From positions 1 through 64,000 of the forward strand of contig WGNO01000017.1 of NCBI GenBank assembly GCA_016124525.1: DNA of 64,000 bases. Reading direction: 5' to 3'. The translations under genes and the position numbers were made by a program. The first letter of the stretch is position 1. Every line of letters starts with the position of its first letter. Positions 28,371 to 37,288 of the stretch are shown here, one piece after another. This DNA is from Nostoc sp. RI_552 (GTDB lineage Bacteria; Cyanobacteriota; Cyanobacteriia; Cyanobacteriales; Nostocaceae). The notes under the pieces are model-generated. The model worked only from the letters and a program-made list of their open reading frames with translations, made no database searches and was not told where the DNA came from.

Positions 28371-29657
28371 ATGCTCAAACTCTTCTTGCTGTCAGGATCC
28401 TTCCGCCTTCAACCATTTCGTAATCATATTGTCCTTGTGATGCTGATCGCACCTTTGCTAGGGGCATTTAGTCATTCCACATCAGCAAAACAATCAAAAG
28501 TAGTCACAAAAATTCCTCCCACAAGCGCAAAATTGGACTTTGCGCCGTTGCCAGTTGCTACTATGAATGAACCTTATTTAGTGGAAGTGTTAACATCATC
28601 TCCCATCACCTCATTTAAAGAAGGATCTGACTCCATGCCATTATTAATGGCTTCTGTTAGTAAACCCTCAACATTACAAATCAGCACAATAGAGTCTTTG
28701 TTAGCTCATGATTTTTTCTCTGTTGGTGATGATGTTAATCCATTAGTAGCAGTGGAACTAGGACAAATTCCAGAAACACCTGTGAGTAAATTGAATTTAG
28801 GGGAAAGATTTAATCCTGGTGACAGCGCTAATACCAAGTTCCCCAATGAATTGCTCAGTACTAAATCTTTGAAAACAATACCCGGGGAATTCCAACCACT
28901 TTTCATACCCGAAACACCTGCTGTAGAAGAAATCGATGAAGCGCACGCATCACATACTGATCCCATAGGAAGTCCTCATCCAATTCCTTGGCAATGGATT
29001 CTCGCCACCCAGGAAGCTATTGCTGCCGATGGAGGTTACGGAGTTCGCCACTATCGTAGTGTACCTGTGACTTCTCCTGATGGTAGATACGTTGTTTACA
29101 GCAGGGTGCAACTGGAAGTAAGACCCAAAATGTACAACAGCAAAGTTAGCAGTGTGTTGTTTGTGGAAGATAGGCAAACTAAAAACTTGCGGGTGATGGC
29201 TTCAACTGCACCTATCGGGGATCCAGTGTTAAACAAAAATCTCCCATCTCTGGAAGCAGAGGATACAAATCAAAATGGGAAAATAGGAGTTTTAGTTCCC
29301 GTTAGCTGGTCACAAAAAAGCGATCGCTTCTTAGCACGCAAGTTTGAAGGCAAGTTTAACACAGGTGATTCCACAGATCAAGCAGTAATTTGGGATAGTG
29401 AAAAAAATCACATTAACACTGTTGCCCCACATCGTGGAGAACATGAGCATGAGAAAATAGCAGTTCTATTAGGTTGGAGTAAAAACAAGCCTGATCATGC
29501 ACTGTTTCGTGCGGGAGAAATGGGAGAAGAAAACTGGCCTTTGGTGCAAGTTTCCACCGATGGTAAGACTTTAGACACAACAGATGCGGATCAGCCTATT
29601 ACCTTTGGTCAAAAAATTCCAGAACTTTGGGCAAGTCCACAAGTTGCTTCTCGATAA
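28371..29657 (+). CDS. exported conserved hypothetical protein
   Basis: 428 residues from ATG 28371, with AGAGAG upstream; the frame also opens earlier at 28329. A signal peptide or anchor lies at about residues 15-38 (HIVLVMLIAPLLGAFSHSTS). A variable Pro/Ser-rich region of about 150 residues follows. The C-terminal 230 residues look conserved: GSPHPIPWQWILATQEAIAA, YRSVPVTSPDGRYVVYSRVQ and a closing GQKIPELWASPQVA. SPDGRYVVYSR is reminiscent of beta-propeller/TolB-type repeats, but there are too few repeats to say so. Probably periplasmic; function unknown. Confidence 0.7.
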   Translation: MLKLFLLSGSFRLQPFRNHIVLVMLIAPLLGAFSHSTSAKQSKVVTKIPPTSAKLDFAPLPVATMNEPYLVEVLTSSPITSFKEGSDSMPLLMASVSKPSTLQISTIESLLAHDFFSVGDDVNPLVAVELGQIPETPVSKLNLGERFNPGDSANTKFPNELLSTKSLKTIPGEFQPLFIPETPAVEEIDEAHASHTDPIGSPHPIPWQWILATQEAIAADGGYGVRHYRSVPVTSPDGRYVVYSRVQLEVRPKMYNSKVSSVLFVEDRQTKNLRVMASTAPIGDPVLNKNLPSLEAEDTNQNGKIGVLVPVSWSQKSDRFLARKFEGKFNTGDSTDQAVIWDSEKNHINTVAPHRGEHEHEKIAVLLGWSKNKPDHALFRAGEMGEENWPLVQVSTDGKTLDTTDADQPITFGQKIPELWASPQVASR

Positions 29658-29726
29658 TTTCTGCAAAACTTCCTCAATTCCCGTTGTTACACCCAAGAAC
29701 AATGGGAATCTGTTTTACACACACTC

Positions 29727-29904
29727 AAATAATAGGCGTAACTCTGGGAAAACATATTCAGCAGATTTAAACGGTTCCCTAAATATATTGAGAGGGGTAG
29801 TTGGGGATTCTATCTTTGATAAAAAATCAATAGAGGAGCTTGTAGTTAGCCCAATAAAGGTTACACCTTACAAAGCTAGAAGTATAGTCAAATATTTCTG
29901 GTAA
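29727..29904 (+). pseudogene. tnpB: TnpB C-terminal fragment
   Basis: The frame ending at TAA 29902-29904 reads SGKTYSADLNGSLNILRGVV, then VVSPIKVTPYKARSIVK. ADLNGSLNILR is the RuvC-III region of TnpB, normally D-x-N-A/G-A-x-NIL, and VxPxxVTPYKA is the common C-terminal tail of one TnpB subfamily. Everything upstream of the zinc ribbon is gone. It belongs to a different TnpB subfamily from the copy at 10.0-11.0 kb. The remnant directly follows the exported hypothetical gene. Confidence 0.7.
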
Positions 29905-30156
29905 CTATAACAGCTCTTTATCGAAAATCTAGGTTTAAAACCCCCTCCTTCTAGGACGGCTTTACTGATACTTTCCTAAAAAAATAGCTGCAAGTGGCCA
30001 TTGACTTTTTTTCATAACTTGGCTTATGTATTTGGTTGGTGGTTTAGCCTGTATATATTATGGCTTTCAAGTATTATGGCTTTCAAGGCTTGGTGTGCCA
30101 TTAACGTGGAGCGTTGTTGCACCATGGGACAACACACCTTAAGAATAGCAGTTAAT
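29905..30156. other. intergenic region after the TnpB fragment
   Basis: Together with the fragment this leaves 499 bases between genes. It contains CCCCCTCCTTCTAGGACGG (29941-29959), a G+C-rich run that could be a relic of the element's right end. A 63-codon plus-strand frame at 30001-30192 runs into the end of minE and is not convincing. Confidence 0.3.
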
Positions 30157-30465
30157 CTAACTATTACTCTCGGATTGCTCGCTGTTTTCTAATTCAGCTG
30201 TGGTTTCTTTGACTCGACGGATGGGTAAATTAGCAATCAACGCTGTGGTTCGTTGATTACTTTCTAGAGAAAATTCTAGTCCCTCTGTCTCAATTTCTAC
30301 ATAGCGACAAACTATTTCTAAAATCTCTTGCCGCATTTTTTCCAACTTTTTAGGGTCTAAATCAGCACGGTCGTGAGCAATCACCAGCTGTAGGCGACGT
30401 TTCACTTGATTGCGACTGTTGTCAGGAGTACGTAAAAAAAATCGTTCTATAAGTTCAAGAATCAT
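30157..30465 (-). CDS. minE: cell division topological specificity factor MinE
   Basis: Drives pole-to-pole or spatial cycling of MinCD by stimulating the MinD ATPase. 102 residues from ATG 30463-30465. The N-terminal membrane-binding/anti-MinCD segment is [11 protein letters not shown] and the MinD-contact region is [20 protein letters not shown]. The C-terminal topological domain follows, with an acidic tail longer than in E. coli MinE (88 residues). Third gene of minC-minD-minE. Confidence 0.95.
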   Translation of the reverse strand: MILELIERFFLRTPDNSRNQVKRRLQLVIAHDRADLDPKKLEKMRQEILEIVCRYVEIETEGLEFSLESNQRTTALIANLPIRRVKETTAELENSEQSESNS

Positions 30466-30497
30466 TGCCAATGGGTATGCGGAGACTGGAACAAGAG

Positions 30498-31304
30498 TTA
30501 AACAATCTTTGTCCGAAACAATTTTCGCAAACGAGCAAAAATGTTGTCGTGGGGTGCGTCGAGGTCAAGAAAATCGACTTTTTCTCCTTCCAATCTACGG
30601 GCAATGTTATCAAAGGCTATGGCAGCTAAAGAAGGAGTGTCCCCCAACACTAAAGGTTCCCCGCGATTGGTAGAAACAATAACACGTTCATCATCAGGTA
30701 TTACCCCGATTAGGGGTATTGCCAGAAGTTCCTGAACATCTTGCACAGACATCATATCATTTGCCCGTACCATTGCGGGTCTGATCCGGTTAATGATTAA
30801 ATGAGTACGCTTAATGCCTTGTGCTTCTAGTAACCCCACCACTCTGTCAGCGTCACGAACGGCGGAAATTTCCGGTGTAGTTACTATTAGAGCTTCTTTT
30901 GCTGGAGCGATCGCATTTTTAAACCCGTTTTCAATCCCAGCCGGACTATCAATAATTACGTATTGAAACTTCTGGGCTAGTGCATTCACTAGCAACTTCA
31001 TCTGTTCAGGAGTTACCGCATCTTTAGACCGATTTTGGGCTGCTGGTAGTAATACGAGATTGGTTTGTCGCTTATCTTTCACCAACGCCTGTTCTAACCG
31101 ACACTCCCTAGCCAGAACTTCTACCGCCGTATAAACAATGCGGTTTTCTAGTCCCAGTAACAAATCCAAATTTCTCAAACCAAAATCCGCATCAACTAAA
31201 GCAACTTGACGCCCCATTTTGGCTAAAGTCATGCCTAAATTTGCCGAAACTGTGGTTTTACCCACTCCCCCTTTACCGGAGGTAATCACAATAATGCGAG
31301 TCAT
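30498..31304 (-). CDS. minD: septum site-determining ATPase MinD
   Basis: Membrane-associated ATPase that recruits MinC and is displaced by MinE. 268 residues. Deviant Walker A KGGVGKTT at residues 11-18 with signature Lys11; switch I/II residues [15 protein letters not shown] and [11 protein letters not shown]. The C-terminal amphipathic membrane-targeting helix is [15 protein letters not shown]. It sits 32 bases before minE and 44 bases after minC, which supports an operon. Confidence 0.97.
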   Translation of the reverse strand: MTRIIVITSGKGGVGKTTVSANLGMTLAKMGRQVALVDADFGLRNLDLLLGLENRIVYTAVEVLARECRLEQALVKDKRQTNLVLLPAAQNRSKDAVTPEQMKLLVNALAQKFQYVIIDSPAGIENGFKNAIAPAKEALIVTTPEISAVRDADRVVGLLEAQGIKRTHLIINRIRPAMVRANDMMSVQDVQELLAIPLIGVIPDDERVIVSTNRGEPLVLGDTPSLAAIAFDNIARRLEGEKVDFLDLDAPHDNIFARLRKLFRTKIV

Positions 31305-31348
31305 GGTAGAGTTCCCCTCGATGAGGGTTCAGGAAATATAGTAAATAC

Positions 31349-32413
31349 TTATGGAATCTGATTTAACCTATTTAATTGGTTTCTGGAAAAATCATTAGCC
31401 CTGGCGATGCGAATTCCTTCGGGCGTAATGTGCGCCACTTCAGGAAAAACCTGCATCGGTGATTTCTCCGGTGCCCTAGCTACAGCATCTGCGATCCGCA
31501 ACTGGGTTGGTTCCATTTGCAAGGCCATAATCAGACACTCACGATTGCCTCCGGCACCCGCATGAGCAATTCCACGTAATCGTCCCCATATTACAATATC
31601 TCCTTGTGCAACTACGATACCACCAGGATTTATATCTCCTAAAATCACTACTGTTCCTGGATGACGAATTTCTGTTCCAGAACGTACGGTCATTTCTAGA
31701 TAGAGAGCATCTGCTGGAGTTTTAGTCCCGGACTTCAACTCAGAATGCAAAGAAGTTTCAGGTTGGAGTTGTTCCACCGAATAACCGCAGGTCACAGCCG
31801 CGATGGCGGTTTGCCGACGACTAGTACTTACAGATTTTAACTCAAGTTGAGCTTCCCTAAAGGCTTCGGCCAATTCTTGCAGTTGTCTACCATCTAATAA
31901 ACGGTCTTGTGCGATCAAATTTACTGGGGCCCTTGATGTCCGTAACCGATCACTAGCATTTAACCGTAACTTCAACTGTTGCCAAATATCAGACCAAGCG
32001 AGTTCTGAGGCTGGTATTTGAGATTCCGTTGGCAAAATTACTAGCAGTTTTTCTCCATCACTTTTTAACTGCACTTGAATATGGTTATTTAACCTATTCT
32101 CTTCTGTTAATAACTCAGGAGAATTCATATCTAAATCCACCTCCTGAACCACAGAAACAAATCTTGTATCTGTCGGGGCGGAATCTGACTCTTGATCATC
32201 AGAATCAGAATTAGACTGTAAATATAGCAAAACAGAATCTAGCTCTTTATCCGGGATGATATCATGAGAATCTGCATCAGAAATAGCGAAATTTGAGGCA
32301 TTATCCTCAGCAACGGTAGAATTCACTTCTAAATCCGAAAGATGAGAAATTGACCCTGCATCAGCAAGTTCAAAATTTGACTCTAAGTTGGGGATATGGG
32401 AATCAGAAGTCAT
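31349..32413 (-). CDS. minC: septum site-determining protein MinC
   Basis: FtsZ polymerisation inhibitor placed by MinD. 354 residues, longer than E. coli MinC (231). Residues 1-110 form an Asp/Ser/Glu-rich extension with no recognisable fold. An N-domain-like region follows (about 112-220), then the MinC C-terminal beta-helix, GTVVILGDINPGGIVVAQGD and IVIWGRLRGIAHAGAGGN, which binds MinD. The ATG at 32411-32413 begins the extension; a later start would have to lie far inside. A GTA-N8-TAC motif is found 27-40 bases upstream. Confidence 0.9.
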   Translation of the reverse strand: MTSDSHIPNLESNFELADAGSISHLSDLEVNSTVAEDNASNFAISDADSHDIIPDKELDSVLLYLQSNSDSDDQESDSAPTDTRFVSVVQEVDLDMNSPELLTEENRLNNHIQVQLKSDGEKLLVILPTESQIPASELAWSDIWQQLKLRLNASDRLRTSRAPVNLIAQDRLLDGRQLQELAEAFREAQLELKSVSTSRRQTAIAAVTCGYSVEQLQPETSLHSELKSGTKTPADALYLEMTVRSGTEIRHPGTVVILGDINPGGIVVAQGDIVIWGRLRGIAHAGAGGNRECLIMALQMEPTQLRIADAVARAPEKSPMQVFPEVAHITPEGIRIARANDFSRNQLNRLNQIP

Positions 32414-32439
32414 GCAGCACCCGCCAAAAGATACACCAA

Positions 32440-32453
32440 GTAATTATCAATAC
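32440..32453. promoter_or_regulatory. GTA-N8-TAC motif upstream of minC (possible NtcA box)
   Basis: GTAATTATCAATAC matches the palindromic NtcA core. It is close to the minC start, and such six-base cores occur by chance several times in 64 kb, so support is weak. Confidence 0.2.
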
Positions 32454-32534
32454 TAAGTCAATTGCAAAATGTATTAACGTTCTTACCTATAAAAATCCTA
32501 TTTATTTTTTCTATCACCTCATTTGTAGCTGCTG

Positions 32535-32576
32535 ACGGTTAACAGTTGACAGCCAACGGTCAAAAGTCAACAGCCC
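32535..32576. repeat. heptamer array, six ACAGTCA-type units
   Basis: Units ACGGTTA, ACAGTTG, ACAGCCA, ACGGTCA, AAAGTCA and ACAGCCC run in perfect seven-base phase between minC and the kinase gene. The consensus ACAGTCA is a rotation of CAACAGT, the STRR3-type heptamer known from this group. Confidence 0.65.
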
Positions 32577-32598
32577 ATAAACGAGATTTGACCAAACA

Positions 32599-33936
32599 TT
32601 AAGGACTACTATATCTATTTCTAGTTAATCTTTTGTAAATCGTCCCCAAAGCATCAGCATCGCCAACATTACCAGGAAACAGCACCACTGGCAAATTGGG
32701 AAACTGAGGATGTTCTGATGTAGTGATTACCATTGAACAACCGGCTAAAATTTGTCCCAGTAAACGGGCTGAATTTAAACATAGACCATTACTCAAAACA
32801 TCATTTGAGGTGATCCCACCCTTACTGATTAAAAATCCAATATCAGATGGTAAACCCCGCACAATATCCGTCAATAAACTAGACACTTTGACCCCAAACT
32901 GCAATCTATTCCTGACATCATTAAAAGTGAGTTCCTGACGACTAGTATAAACTACTGGTGTTTTACCAGCATTATGCACCGCTTTTGTACTTTCCAAAAC
33001 CTGGGTTAGGAGTTGAGCAAATTTATTCTCTTGATCATCCAGTAACCGCGCCACATCCACTTCAATTCCCACGGTTCCTTCCACTTGTAATAACGCCTGT
33101 AACTGCTGAGTGGTCTTTTTCACATGAGAACCAACGATGACCGCACCCGGCTTTCCTTTGCGGACATATTCAGCCATATTTTCTGCGGCAATGGGTTGAG
33201 GAGGTAACGCCGCTAAAGCCGTTAAAATACTCGCAGCACTGCGAAACAAAAAGCGTTTTCCCTGACTAGATGCTTCTAGCACATCCACAGCAAAGCAGTT
33301 TAGATCGGCTTGAGTTTCACCATCTACCACGGCGCACTGATTATTACTGAGTTGTAATAAGCGTTCTAAACTACCAGCACGGATATCATCAAGTAAAAAC
33401 CTGGTTACAGATTCTGCACTAATACGCCCTTGAGTCTTTTCATCTACATATTTGGGCAAGTAACTGTGATGGTAGCCGAACACCGAATCACGGGCAAATT
33501 CAGTTTCGTGTACTGGTGTCGGTGTACCATCAATACTCAAGTAATGTACACTATCGCGGGTGATGCGTCCCCCTTCAAAAAATGCCGGTACAAGAAAATG
33601 AGCATCAAATGGCCCAAGTTCTTCAGCGATGGCATCGGTTTCTATAGGATAATGCCCTCGTAATGTAGAATCAGAACGGCTGACAATCAAAAAATCACTC
33701 AGATTTTCTGCGGCCAAGGCCCGTTTTAAATTTTGACAAACTTCTGTAGTCACAGATGCTGCTGACTCTGGCGGTAACGCTCTCGTGTTCGTCAAGATAA
33801 AGAAAATGGGTGAATCATCCTTCAAGGCGAGGCGTAAAGTGTCCACATCCCATTGCATTAGCAGCAAGCAGCTGTGAACTGTTTGTGAACCTGTGGGATC
33901 ATCATCTAAGACAATAATTTTAGGTTTGTTGCTCAT
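32599..33936 (-). CDS. four-carbon acid sugar kinase family protein (DUF1537/YgbK-like)
   Basis: 445 residues. IIVLDDDPTGSQTVH near the N terminus and SRSDSTLRGHYPIETDAI are signature motifs of the four-carbon acid sugar kinase family; the C-terminal nucleotide-binding half holds ISKGGITSNDVL, followed by FPGNVGDADALG. Members phosphorylate threonate, erythronate or related acids. The usual isomerase, dehydrogenase and aldolase partners are not next to it, so the substrate and pathway here are unknown. Monocistronic. Confidence 0.85.
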   Translation of the reverse strand: MSNKPKIIVLDDDPTGSQTVHSCLLLMQWDVDTLRLALKDDSPIFFILTNTRALPPESAASVTTEVCQNLKRALAAENLSDFLIVSRSDSTLRGHYPIETDAIAEELGPFDAHFLVPAFFEGGRITRDSVHYLSIDGTPTPVHETEFARDSVFGYHHSYLPKYVDEKTQGRISAESVTRFLLDDIRAGSLERLLQLSNNQCAVVDGETQADLNCFAVDVLEASSQGKRFLFRSAASILTALAALPPQPIAAENMAEYVRKGKPGAVIVGSHVKKTTQQLQALLQVEGTVGIEVDVARLLDDQENKFAQLLTQVLESTKAVHNAGKTPVVYTSRQELTFNDVRNRLQFGVKVSSLLTDIVRGLPSDIGFLISKGGITSNDVLSNGLCLNSARLLGQILAGCSMVITTSEHPQFPNLPVVLFPGNVGDADALGTIYKRLTRNRYSSP

Positions 33937-34436
33937 TGTCCGTCAAAGTAAACGATTGTGTTGAGAAATATCCTCATGGATATTTTCTAAATTCAGATTT
34001 TTACCAATTTTCTCATTTATACTTGCACATTCAAGACAATGTGCAAAAATTGATTAAGAACTTGAGCATATTAGCTCATTTAAGCAGTAGTTTGTAAAGC
34101 TTGCACATCAGTAAATAATTAAGAAATATTTCTTAGTTATTTGAAATTAACTTCTTATTATCGGGCAAAATTAGTTCACTTTTCCTACATATTACTAAAT
34201 CTCCCCTGACCACTTGTTCTCTCTCCTTAATACTACTTTGTATTCATGAGACCACACCGTGGTATTTTTTGACTTTATTTTAAAAAACCGGCAAAATTTT
34301 GCCATAGCTTACACCTTGGTCTAGTCATCGCGCCACTCACACCAAAATTGCTACTAATTTATTAAAAACTACCTAACAGTAAAAAATAAACTAGAAGTGT
34401 ACTGATTTTTGTCAAAGCAAATAGCAGCATATATGA
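33937..34436. other. 500-base A+T-rich intergenic region
   Basis: No ORF, repeat or hairpin of note. It lies upstream of the kinase gene, so its left end should hold that promoter. Confidence 0.3.
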
Positions 34437-34988
34437 TCATGAATTTAAAAAATTTAACCCTAGAAAGAGAGCCGCAATAGTTCCTGCTACCGCAATTTCA
34501 CCTTGATTAATTTTATTTAAAACTGACTCTACAGGAACTAATACAATTTCAATATCTTCCGTAACATCTAGTGTCTGCTCTCCATACTTTGCCACATTCT
34601 CAGCTAAAAATAAATGTATTTTATTCGTATCTTTCACCGGATTATCATATAAAGTCGCTAATTTAGTCACTTTTTCCGCTAAATACCCAGTTTCTTCTTT
34701 TAATTCTCTCACTGCTGCCACTGCAGCATCTTCTTTACCTGGGTCGAAACCCCCAGCAGGTAGTTCTAACAGAATCTCACCAACACCATGCCTATATTGA
34801 CGGACAAAAACAATTTCTTCCTCATTTGTAATCGGTAAAATTAAGGCAATCTCCGGTCTAACAACCACAAAAAAATCATCTACAATTTTTCCATTAGGTA
34901 ATTCTATTTCATCTCGTCTAACTTGACACCAGGGATGTTCTAAAACTATTTCTGATTTGAGGATATTCCATTTCTTGATATTATTCAT
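34437..34988 (-). CDS. Nudix hydrolase, ADP-ribose pyrophosphatase-like
   Basis: 183 residues from ATG 34986-34988; a TTG at 35018 would add ten. The Nudix box is complete: GGFDPGKEDAAVAAVRELKE then ETGYLAE, matching Gx5Ex7REUxEExGU. The upstream array of strands with FVRQYRHGVGEILLELPAGG is typical of the ADP-ribose/ADP-sugar pyrophosphatase branch. It probably cleaves nucleoside diphosphate derivatives for recycling. Divergent from the dipeptide epimerase with 126 bases between. Confidence 0.9.
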   Translation of the reverse strand: MNNIKKWNILKSEIVLEHPWCQVRRDEIELPNGKIVDDFFVVVRPEIALILPITNEEEIVFVRQYRHGVGEILLELPAGGFDPGKEDAAVAAVRELKEETGYLAEKVTKLATLYDNPVKDTNKIHLFLAENVAKYGEQTLDVTEDIEIVLVPVESVLNKINQGEIAVAGTIAALFLGLNFLNS

Positions 34989-35114
34989 AGATAAATTTTG
35001 AAAATAAAAATTAGCCAATGAAATGATGAACGTAAAAAATTATAACAAACACCTCAAACAATCTAAAATTTAAACTTACACTGTTTTTGCTTTAGCCCAA
35101 TATTGAGCATACTT

Positions 35115-36167
35115 ATGGAATTAAAAGTAAATTTATTTACTGTCAATAAAAGATTTCCCTTAAGAATCAGTCGTGGGACAACAGCACAAACGACAAATAT
35201 ATGGATCAAGATTATAGAAGATGGCATTGAAGGCTGGGGTGAAGCATCACCATTTAGCCTAGGCACTCATTGTCAATCTACAGAAATCATCAAAGGCTAT
35301 TTGCAAGAACTCACTCCCGTATTAGAACCATTCAACCCGTTGCAGCGCCAGCAAATTGAACAAATATTGACACAACAACAGGTTCCTTCATCCGTGAGGG
35401 CAGCCCTGGATATGGCCATGCACGACTGGCTAGGTAAGGCTGTAAAATTACCTCTGTGGAAAATTTGGGGACTTGACCGTAATCTTATAGTGCCGACTTC
35501 CCTCACAATTGGCATTAATTCACCAGCCGGAGCTAAGGCTAGGGTGCGAGACTGGTTAGAATTTATTGATGTTCGTCTTTTCAAAGTAAAATTAGGTAAC
35601 CCAGATGGTATAGATGCAGACCAGCAAATGTTATTAGCAGTGCAACAAGAAGCCCCCGGTCGAGAATTATTCGTGGATGCAAACGGGGGTTGGAGTTTAG
35701 AAAATGCTATTTATATGTGTAATTGGCTAGCGGATTTAGGGATAAGATATGTAGAGCAGCCACTACCACGAGGTCAGGAAACTAGCCTAGTCCAATTAAA
35801 GGAAAAATCTCCCCTGCCAATATTTCTTGATGAAAGTTGCCTTACCAGCACCGATATTCCTGACTTAGCAAACTACGTGGATGGTATTAATATTAAACTC
35901 ATGAAATCAGGGGGACTCGCCGAGGCCATGGGCATGGTACATACAGCCCGAGCCCATGGGTTGAAAGTGATGCTCGGTTGCTATTCTGACAGTACCATTG
36001 CCAACACAGCCGCAGCACAGTTAGCACCATTAGCTGATTATTTAGACTTAGACAGTCACCTTAACTTAACTGATGACCCCTTTACGGGTGCATTGGTGCA
36101 AGAAGGAAAAATTTTACCAAATGATTTACCTGGCTTGGGGGTACAATACAGTGCGTTTACCGCTTAA
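35115..36167 (+). CDS. dipeptide epimerase / N-acyl amino acid racemase-like (enolase superfamily)
   Basis: 350 residues from ATG 35115. Enolase-superfamily layout: capping domain (1-120), then the barrel with base Lys pair RLFKVKLG, metal ligands LFVDANGGW (Asp), RYVEQPLP (Glu) and LFLDESC (Asp), and the second base in GINIKLMKSGG. This is the L-Ala-D/L-Glu epimerase pattern; the enzyme inverts the second residue of muropeptide dipeptides, or acts as an N-acetyl-D-Glu racemase in DgcA-type proteins. The next gene (DUF1611/DgcN-like) overlaps its end by 17 bases, which favours a shared D-glutamate pathway. Confidence 0.88.
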   Translation: MELKVNLFTVNKRFPLRISRGTTAQTTNIWIKIIEDGIEGWGEASPFSLGTHCQSTEIIKGYLQELTPVLEPFNPLQRQQIEQILTQQQVPSSVRAALDMAMHDWLGKAVKLPLWKIWGLDRNLIVPTSLTIGINSPAGAKARVRDWLEFIDVRLFKVKLGNPDGIDADQQMLLAVQQEAPGRELFVDANGGWSLENAIYMCNWLADLGIRYVEQPLPRGQETSLVQLKEKSPLPIFLDESCLTSTDIPDLANYVDGINIKLMKSGGLAEAMGMVHTARAHGLKVMLGCYSDSTIANTAAAQLAPLADYLDLDSHLNLTDDPFTGALVQEGKILPNDLPGLGVQYSAFTA

Positions 36168-37197
36168 TCAAAGAGTAGCAATTCTGCTACATGAGGGAAT
36201 TACAGGCACTCAGGGCAAAACTGGGCTAGCACTTTTACGCTACAGTGAATCGTCAATCGTCGCCTTGATTGATCGTGAGTCTCCTGGCAAATCTTTGTCA
36301 GAATTAACAGGAATTCAGCGTGATGTGCCAATTGTAGCATCCTTAACAGCAGCACTGGAATATCAACCGCAAGTTTTGGTCATTGGTATTGCTCCTAAAG
36401 GCGGTGCCTTACCCGATGATTACTGGCAAGATATTAAAAATGCTCTACAAGCTGGAATGTCTTTAGTAAACGGTTTACATACACCACTAGCAAACATACC
36501 AGAGTTAAATGCACTTCTCAAACCAGAACAATTAATTTGGGATGTACGCAAAGAACCACCCCATTTAGGTGTTGCTAGTGGTTTAGCTCATACTCTCCCC
36601 TGTCTGCGGGTACTGACTGTGGGAACTGATATGGCCATCGGTAAAATGTCAACTAGCCTAGAATTACACCGAGAGTCAAAGCGCCGAGGGTGGCGTTCTA
36701 AATTCTTAGCCACCGGTCAAACCGGAGTCATGTTAGAAGGCGATGGTATACCCTTAGATGCTGTGCGGGTAGACTTTGCCGCTGGCGCCGTAGAGCAAAT
36801 GGTTATGGGTTATGGCAAAAACTACGACATCCTCCACATTGAAGGACAAGGTTCACTTTTGCATCCTGGTTCCACCGCCACCTTACCTTTAATCCGTGGT
36901 TCCCAACCAACACACCTAATATTGGCACATCGGGCAGGACAAGTTCAAGTCCGTAATCATTCCCATGTCGTTATTCCCTCTTTACCAACAGTGATTCAGT
37001 TGTATGAAAGTGTGGCTAGTGCAGGCGGTGCTTTTGGTCATGTCCCTGTAGTTGGTATAGCCTTAAATACAGCTCACTTAGATGAGTTTACAGCTCTTGA
37101 GGCCATCGCTCAAACCACAGCCGAAACTAATTTACCTTGCAATGATCCTGTTCGTTTTGGGGCTGGTATTTTGTTAGATGCCATTATTAAAAATTAA
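36151..37197 (+). CDS. DUF1611/DgcN-family protein
   Basis: 348 residues. The frame is open further upstream, but GTG 36151 gives the family N terminus MRLPLNQRVAILLHEGI and has GGGGG ten bases ahead, within the end of the epimerase gene. A P-loop-like segment TVGTDMAIGKMSTSLELHRE and later DILHIEGQGSLLHPGSTA are conserved in DUF1611. Related DgcN proteins have been assigned D-glutamate N-acetyltransferase activity, acting with the racemase DgcA. The 17-base overlap with the epimerase gene makes translational coupling likely. Confidence 0.85.
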   Translation: MRLPLNQRVAILLHEGITGTQGKTGLALLRYSESSIVALIDRESPGKSLSELTGIQRDVPIVASLTAALEYQPQVLVIGIAPKGGALPDDYWQDIKNALQAGMSLVNGLHTPLANIPELNALLKPEQLIWDVRKEPPHLGVASGLAHTLPCLRVLTVGTDMAIGKMSTSLELHRESKRRGWRSKFLATGQTGVMLEGDGIPLDAVRVDFAAGAVEQMVMGYGKNYDILHIEGQGSLLHPGSTATLPLIRGSQPTHLILAHRAGQVQVRNHSHVVIPSLPTVIQLYESVASAGGAFGHVPVVGIALNTAHLDEFTALEAIAQTTAETNLPCNDPVRFGAGILLDAIIKN

Positions 37198-37222
37198 GGA
37201 ACAAAGAAAGTAAACATTTTAA

Positions 37223-37251
37223 AGAAGCCTCGATGTGTCATCGAGGCTTCT
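37223..37251. terminator. perfect 13-bp hairpin, bidirectional terminator
   Basis: AGAAGCCTCGATG (37223-37235) pairs perfectly with CATCGAGGCTTCT (37239-37251) around a three-base loop. It lies between convergent genes and on the minus strand is followed by T-rich sequence, so it should stop transcription from both sides. Confidence 0.8.
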
Positions 37252-37288
37252 GGGGAATTTATGCAATTGATAAATGGGAAATAGTTAT

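Noticed and set aside
30001-30192. 63-codon hydrophobic plus-strand frame near minE
   Set aside because: It overlaps the minE 3' end and lacks a start site; probably chance in A+T-rich DNA.
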